Source of the DNA: Pedobacter sp. R20-19
Lineage (GTDB): Bacteria > Bacteroidota > Bacteroidia > Sphingobacteriales > Sphingobacteriaceae
Length of the DNA stretch: 64,000 bases
Assembly (NCBI RefSeq): GCF_000708265.2
Contig: NZ_JCKI01000008.1
Coordinates: 310,001 to 374,000 of the forward strand
Direction of reading: 5' to 3'
Shown piece after piece: positions 59,091 through 64,000 of the stretch (its first letter is position 1; each line of letters starts with the position of its first letter). Both the position numbers and the translations under genes were made by a program. The notes beneath the pieces are model-generated. The model was not told where the DNA came from. It searched no databases and worked only from the letters and a program-made list of their open reading frames with translations.

Positions 59091-61889
59091 TTGAAGAAAC
59101 TATACACCTCCTTATTTTTCTTTTTGATTTGCTTTACTACAATGGCACAAATCAAGAATGTGGTTACCGGAAAAGTGGTCGACCCTCAAAACAAACCTTT
59201 AGAACTTGTAAACCTTAAAGTTGTAGAAACCAACCAATATGCTGTTACAGATAAAAATGGATTGTTCAGGATCAATGGATCGGAAACGAACAATATCCTA
59301 ACTCTGGAATTTTCGTACATTGGTTTTCAAAAGTTAAGATTACCCATAACCATTAATGCCGGAGAAACCAATCTAGGCAATATTATTTTAAAGGTCTTGG
59401 ATTTAAGTTTAGAAAACATTGAGATTAATGCAAAAAGGAATTACTCGGGTTCTACAAACTCTTCGTTAATTATTACGAGAGATTTAATAGAACAGACCCC
59501 TGCATTGAGTGTTAACGATTTGTTGAATCAAATTCCAAACCGTAAAATTACAGCTCCATCTTTACAAAGTGTCCAAAACATTAATTTAAGAGCAACTTAT
59601 GAACCTACAACCAATGGTAAAGGTGCATTCGAATTGAATAATGCTTTTGGGGTGGCCATCATTATGGATGGAAATACTATCAGTAATAATGCAAACATGC
59701 AAAGTTATAATCCTGGGCGATCCCAAGGTGTTGGTGGCTCATTTATATCAGGATCTTACACCAGTTTACGTGGTGCAAATAGGCCATCACTAAATGGAAA
59801 TGAACTAACCTCTTATTCCGGAGATTATACTTTCGGCGGCACCGATTTACGACAAATACCTGCTGATAATATTGAAAGTATTGAGGTAATTGCAGGTGTT
59901 GCGCCTGCTAAATATGGCGATTTAACAGATGGTGCTGTAATTATAGAACGCCAGGCAGGTAAAGCACCAGCTTATGTACGTATGCAGTTAAGAGATAATG
60001 CTACTAATTATGGTTTTTCTAAAGGTTTTGAATTGAGCCCGAAATTAGGTGCCCTGAATGTGGGCGTAAATTATGTTAATTCCTTTCAGGATAACCGTGA
60101 TAAATTAAAAGCTTACCGCAGAGTTAACACCAATGCCATGTGGACCAATACTTACGGAAAAGCCAGGCAACTCAAAAATACTTTTAGTGTAGATTATGGC
60201 AGAAACCTGGATGGTATAAAACAAGATGCAGATGATCCTGTAAGTACAAAAACAAGGTTCGATAGCTGGAATGTAAGTGTGGCCAATAGAAGTAATTATC
60301 GCATGGAAAAAGGTTTCTTAAAAAATATTAGTTTAAATTTAAGGTATGCTGAAGGCCATCAGGTGAGTTATGAAGAGCAACTGGTTAACGAAGCTTATGT
60401 ACTATACAGTACAGCCACTACCACTGGCATACATGAAGGAACTTACGATTCGGGTGTCTACACCGCAAAATCATTAATTGATGGCCGGCCAATAACCGCT
60501 TCGGCTTTACTTGATTTCACTGGTGGCTTTCGTACCGGCAATCTTATCCATAACCTTTCTTTTGGCACAAGTTTTAGTTATAGTGCCAATAAAGGCCTGG
60601 GCCAAACCATCAATCCAAATGAACCAAGATCAGGCACAAAAGTTGCAAATACTTCTTTAGGCTCATCAAGTTCTGAGCGTTATTATGATTTTAGTTTAGC
60701 ACTGGCGCAAAAGGATTTAGGTTTTTATCTGGAGGACGTATTCACGACGAAAGTATTTGGAAAACCATTAAACGTTAGAGCCGGCATTCGTTCTGATATC
60801 CAGAACAGTTATGCTTCCTTATCGCCAAGAACGAATTTGAATTATGAGCTGAACAAGAATCTACGAATCGGTCTTGCCTATGGTTTATCCTATAAAGCGC
60901 CAGGTTTGGCACAACGTTCTCCAGGACCAACATTTTTCGAAATCCCCTTATTAAATGCCTATAACGGTAAGGTAAATGAAAGCACCTATCTGGTTTATGT
61001 AGAAAGATACGTACCTACAAATGAAGGACTGAAACCTTCCAGAAGCGAAAGTTTAGAATTATCTGCACAAATTAAAATCGATAAATTCAACTTATCACTA
61101 TCCGCATTTAGTAAGAAATCAAGAGACGGAATTAATACTGTTCAAAGCCTGAAAAGCATTGAATTACCTGTCTATAGTGCTACATTAAACACCGGGGCTA
61201 AGCCAACTGTTGTACAAAACGGTACCAGACCATATCCAATAAACTACTCTGTTTTTAAGAATGATTTATCATCAGATAACCTGGGATTTGAAGTCATATT
61301 AAATACTCCTGAAGTTGAAGCAATCAAAACATCATTTAACATCAGTGGTGGTTTATTTAAAACTACTTATGGATCAATATCAAATACTTTAAGCAGTGAC
61401 GTTCCTGCAACTATACCAACTGATCCAAATTACGCGTATATAGGAGTTTATGAACCCCTTAACAAAAAATCTTACTTCAGTAATAGTCGCGTTACAAGTG
61501 TAACACACATTCCTAAATTAAGTCTGGTGGTATCATTTATTGCCGAGTTCGATCTCCTGAATAAAAATGTTACCAATCCCAATGCTAAAATTCCAATTGG
61601 TTATTACAATAGGTTTAATCAATATACAGCAATTAAAGATTTCGACGTAAACAATACTTCTTACGGCCATTTACTGATATCTCCACAAGAGTTATCTGTA
61701 AATGATCTTCCACGTGTAATCGCAAATTATCACTTAAACATTGCTAAAGAGATCAAAAAACGTTTCAAGTTTGCCTTTAATGTTTACAATGTATTTAGTC
61801 ATCAGCCTTATTACACCACATCGGCGGGCACTTACAAATACCCGAATAATGCACCAACATTCGGGGCAGAATTATCTATCAAATTATAG
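59091..61889 (+). CDS. TonB-dependent receptor with CarboxypepD_reg-like domain
   Basis: A 932-residue outer-membrane receptor. The start codon is a TTG at 59091; the product begins KKLYTSLFFFLICFTTMAQ, a normal signal peptide. A CarboxypepD_reg-like domain (about 23-105, VTGKVVDPQNKPLELVNLKV) is followed by a plug (about 115-285, with GVAIIMDGNTISNNANM and IESIEVIAGVAPAKYGDLTDGAVIIERQAGK) and a long barrel ending in GAELSIKL. The ligand is unknown. It is the first gene of an operon with a DUF4876 lipoprotein three bases downstream and a DUF6850-like barrel after that, an arrangement known in Bacteroidota. Confidence 0.92.
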   Translation: MKKLYTSLFFFLICFTTMAQIKNVVTGKVVDPQNKPLELVNLKVVETNQYAVTDKNGLFRINGSETNNILTLEFSYIGFQKLRLPITINAGETNLGNIILKVLDLSLENIEINAKRNYSGSTNSSLIITRDLIEQTPALSVNDLLNQIPNRKITAPSLQSVQNINLRATYEPTTNGKGAFELNNAFGVAIIMDGNTISNNANMQSYNPGRSQGVGGSFISGSYTSLRGANRPSLNGNELTSYSGDYTFGGTDLRQIPADNIESIEVIAGVAPAKYGDLTDGAVIIERQAGKAPAYVRMQLRDNATNYGFSKGFELSPKLGALNVGVNYVNSFQDNRDKLKAYRRVNTNAMWTNTYGKARQLKNTFSVDYGRNLDGIKQDADDPVSTKTRFDSWNVSVANRSNYRMEKGFLKNISLNLRYAEGHQVSYEEQLVNEAYVLYSTATTTGIHEGTYDSGVYTAKSLIDGRPITASALLDFTGGFRTGNLIHNLSFGTSFSYSANKGLGQTINPNEPRSGTKVANTSLGSSSSERYYDFSLALAQKDLGFYLEDVFTTKVFGKPLNVRAGIRSDIQNSYASLSPRTNLNYELNKNLRIGLAYGLSYKAPGLAQRSPGPTFFEIPLLNAYNGKVNESTYLVYVERYVPTNEGLKPSRSESLELSAQIKIDKFNLSLSAFSKKSRDGINTVQSLKSIELPVYSATLNTGAKPTVVQNGTRPYPINYSVFKNDLSSDNLGFEVILNTPEVEAIKTSFNISGGLFKTTYGSISNTLSSDVPATIPTDPNYAYIGVYEPLNKKSYFSNSRVTSVTHIPKLSLVVSFIAEFDLLNKNVTNPNAKIPIGYYNRFNQYTAIKDFDVNNTSYGHLLISPQELSVNDLPRVIANYHLNIAKEIKKRFKFAFNVYNVFSHQPYYTTSAGTYKYPNNAPTFGAELSIKL

Positions 61890-61892
61890 CAT

Positions 61893-63224
61893 ATGAAAAA
61901 ATTATTAATCGCATTTACACTTGTCACTTTAACACTAAGTGCTTGCAAGAAATATCAGGGGGATACAACTGAAATTCATCCGGTAAAACTTTTAATTCAG
62001 ACTTCGTATGCGTCCAATGATCTCGCTAAATTATTGCCAAAGGCGCAAGTGAAAATCACGTTAAAAAATAATAAGAACAATAATGAAAATATCTACTACA
62101 CTAAGGCAGATGGAACTTTCTCATTAGATTCCATCTCTCCCGGAAATTACGATATATCGGCTTCAATAGAAATAAACCCAGCAGATTATACTAAGCTAAC
62201 CGGCGAAATAGTAAATAAAAATATTGTTTTTAACGCATCAGAAAAAGCCAGAACAATTACTATTAAAGACAATCAAAGCATAAATCTTAAGTTACTATCA
62301 GGCCCAACAGGTCCGTGGGTAATTAAACAAATCTACTTTGCAGGCTCAAATGCTACTACAGGCGCATTATTCAGAGATCAGTTTATAGAAATATACAATA
62401 ATTCTGATTCAGTTTTATATGCGGATAGCCTTTACATTGCAGAAGCATTAGGGATTCAAAATTTTACGTCTACAAATATTTACCGTCAGCCAAACAGTCA
62501 ATACGACTGGAGCAAATCACAAGGAATGCCATCCAATATAGATGCCAATAACGACTATATTTACGCGAGAACACTCCTCATGATTCCTGGTAGTGGAAGG
62601 CAATATCCAGTGCAGCCAGGGAGCAGTATCATTCTGGCGCAAACTGCAATTAATCATAAGTCACCGTTTACAGGCGCTGATGGCAAAACTATTTCAGTAA
62701 GGGACCCGTCACTAACCATTGATTTAAGTGGTGCAGACTTCGAAGCCTATTATGCTCCCTTCTTACCTCGTCCACTAGCATCAGATATTGATAATCCATC
62801 AGTACCAAATGTTGATGTTTTATCCTATAACGGTACCGATTTGGTTCTTGAAACGAGTGGTAGAATGGGTTATGTTATATTTAAAAATAAAGGAACAGTA
62901 GATGTCAAAAATTTTCCGCGATATCCTTTTCCTACTGTAGCACCACCGAGCGCCAATACGGATAGATACTACCAGGTCCCGGTTTCATATATTATTGATG
63001 GCGTAGAATGCCAAACGAATGTAGCCAATTCAAGAGTGCCAAAAAAATTAGTTACGTCCTTAGATGCCCTTTACACTTCTGTACCAAATGGCATCTACTC
63101 TTCACAATCCGTAATCAGAAAAACGGAAAGTATTATAAACGGCCGAAGAATTTTAAAAGACACCAATAACTCGGCAGAAGATTTTGACTATTTACCGCTG
63201 GCTATTCCGAGAGGATTTAAATAA
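61893..63224 (+). CDS. DUF4876 lipoprotein
   Basis: A 443-residue lipoprotein with lipobox TLSAC (Cys18). The first 130 residues look like a carboxypeptidase-regulatory or Cna-B-type fold (VKITLKNNKNNNENIYYTKA, PGNYDISASI). The segment WVIKQIYFAGSNATTGALFR to DQFIEIYNNSDSVLYADSLY, typical of DUF4876, follows. No enzymatic motif is recognised; the protein is probably a surface-exposed partner of the receptor. Translation is probably coupled to the receptor gene (3-base gap), and the DUF6850-like gene starts 30 bases later. Confidence 0.88.
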   Translation: MKKLLIAFTLVTLTLSACKKYQGDTTEIHPVKLLIQTSYASNDLAKLLPKAQVKITLKNNKNNNENIYYTKADGTFSLDSISPGNYDISASIEINPADYTKLTGEIVNKNIVFNASEKARTITIKDNQSINLKLLSGPTGPWVIKQIYFAGSNATTGALFRDQFIEIYNNSDSVLYADSLYIAEALGIQNFTSTNIYRQPNSQYDWSKSQGMPSNIDANNDYIYARTLLMIPGSGRQYPVQPGSSIILAQTAINHKSPFTGADGKTISVRDPSLTIDLSGADFEAYYAPFLPRPLASDIDNPSVPNVDVLSYNGTDLVLETSGRMGYVIFKNKGTVDVKNFPRYPFPTVAPPSANTDRYYQVPVSYIIDGVECQTNVANSRVPKKLVTSLDALYTSVPNGIYSSQSVIRKTESIINGRRILKDTNNSAEDFDYLPLAIPRGFK

Positions 63225-63254
63225 TTATAATACCGTCAAAATACCGAACAAAAA

Positions 63255-64000
63255 ATGAAGAATATCATTCTAAATATAATCCTTGCTTTAACTTTAGGTA
63301 CTGTATCAGCTCAAACAACTGACACAATTAATACAAGTCTGAAAAACAAACTTTTTACTGTTGATTCAGCACAATTTAGTGCTTATAATTTTGCAAAATC
63401 AAGTCCCTTTTACATTAAGAAATTAATGCCAGCTAAATTTAATAATTTAATTGTTGGGCAAAATTTTGAAAAGGGCCATTTGATTAGAGCGCAGGAAGCT
63501 GATAAAGTAAACAGTACTTTTTTTAGTACAGAAGGAGTATCTCAATTAAAGTCAATAACTCTTTGGGGCCAGTTCTCTTATAACAGAACAGTAGAAGACA
63601 GTACATCATTTTCACATCAAACCAGAAATAATCTGGCTAATCCTTACTATTTTGGTTCAGTAAAAAATTTAAATTATCAGAGAACAGTATATAATTTGAA
63701 GGCTTTAGCAAACAGAAATTTTATTCAAAACAATCTTCCAATTGGTTTAGGTGTTGATTACAGAATTGGTAATCATTATTCAACGAACGATCCTCGGGGA
63801 GAAATCAGCGATTATCAATTAAATCTTATAGGTTCGATAGGATACAATTTAACTAAAGAATTTGCTGTTGGTATTGCCTATAGGTATGGCTATGGCCTTG
63901 AAAAAGTTAATGTAGGTTATAAAAACACCAGTCTTTCTCAAGGTAGAGTAATACCTGAGTTCACAAATTACTTAATAAACGGTTATGGGGAAGCTGAGGA
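63255..64000 (+). CDS. DUF6850-like outer-membrane beta-barrel protein (partial, cut by window end)
   Basis: An open frame from the ATG at 63255 to the window end, at least 248 codons. Signal peptide (MKNIILNIILALTLGTVSAQ), then barrel-like strands: LKSITLWGQFSYNRTVEDST, LANPYYFGSVKNLNYQRTVY, and GLGVDYRIGNHYSTNDPRG. The latter segment and the link with DUF4876 point to the DUF6850 outer-membrane barrel family. The C-terminal end is outside the window. It completes a receptor-lipoprotein-barrel operon of unknown substrate. Confidence 0.82.
   Translation, partial: MKNIILNIILALTLGTVSAQTTDTINTSLKNKLFTVDSAQFSAYNFAKSSPFYIKKLMPAKFNNLIVGQNFEKGHLIRAQEADKVNSTFFSTEGVSQLKSITLWGQFSYNRTVEDSTSFSHQTRNNLANPYYFGSVKNLNYQRTVYNLKALANRNFIQNNLPIGLGVDYRIGNHYSTNDPRGEISDYQLNLIGSIGYNLTKEFAVGIAYRYGYGLEKVNVGYKNTSLSQGRVIPEFTNYLINGYGEAE

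Overview
The window is an AT-rich chromosomal segment from a member of the Bacteroidota, most likely family Sphingobacteriaceae and close to Pedobacter. The evidence is consistent: carboxypeptidase-regulatory-like (CarboxypepD_reg) exported proteins and beta-barrels, DUF4394, DUF4468, DUF4876 and DUF6850-type proteins, a 559-residue EttA, a long PurF-like amidotransferase, weak or absent Shine-Dalgarno sequences, and repeated matches to the Bacteroidota promoter (TTTG, about 19 bases, TAnnTTTG). No rRNA, tRNA, CRISPR array, insertion sequence or integrated phage was seen.

Layout. 1-7100: recN, a tandem pair of exported CarboxypepD_reg proteins, a PA0069-type radical SAM protein, an ATP-grasp enzyme and an exported hypothetical. 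7430-18770: clpC, a small exported protein, a two-repeat DUF4394 lipoprotein, a coupled pair of non-haem iron oxygenases (one fused to an HEXXH domain), a GH108 muramidase, ettA, and two related small membrane proteins. 18956-26682: SGNH hydrolase, outer-membrane barrel, DUF1456 protein, DbpA-like helicase, YkuK-type protein, SRPBCC protein and DUF4468 protein. 26772-30523: BBP2-like porin, ammonium transporter and a TIGR01212 radical SAM protein.

30605-39627 is the accessory region and the most interesting part. It is a long minus-strand gene cluster built around a VgrG spike (36485-38290) and a PAAR-like DUF4280-type tip protein with an inserted hydrophobic segment (34247-35587). An L,D-transpeptidase-fold protein without a signal peptide and a lipoprotein precede VgrG; an unknown protein lies between VgrG and the tip; a run of small membrane proteins follows. 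This has the layout of an orphan type VI secretion (T6SSiii-like) effector/immunity island: spike, cell-wall effector, candidate periplasmic immunity protein, tip, and stacked immunity candidates. Two of the candidates are decaying (a one-base frameshift and a C-terminal remnant of a duplicate). No T6SS baseplate, sheath or membrane-complex genes are present, so the structural machine must be encoded elsewhere.

40362-59000 returns to housekeeping and transport: two APC permeases, a membrane pyrophosphatase (hppA type), a phosphate-selective-type porin, MarC, an RsmB/NOP-type rRNA methyltransferase, an LpoA-like periplasmic-binding lipoprotein, guaA, a Phd/VapC toxin-antitoxin pair, dCMP deaminase, a FucP-like sugar transporter, a LysE-family exporter and a PurF-like amidotransferase. 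59091-64000 starts an outer-membrane operon: TonB-dependent receptor, DUF4876 lipoprotein and a DUF6850-like barrel cut by the window end.

Several genes show a TAnnTTTG promoter box only 3-4 bases before the start codon (5532, 7092, 52429), which predicts leaderless or nearly leaderless mRNAs. Long intergenic gaps hold dispersed REP-like repeats (25.1-25.6 kb, 48.3 kb, 56.3-56.5 kb) and a heptamer tandem repeat (22.8 kb). All functional names are from sequence motifs read by eye; no database search was run.
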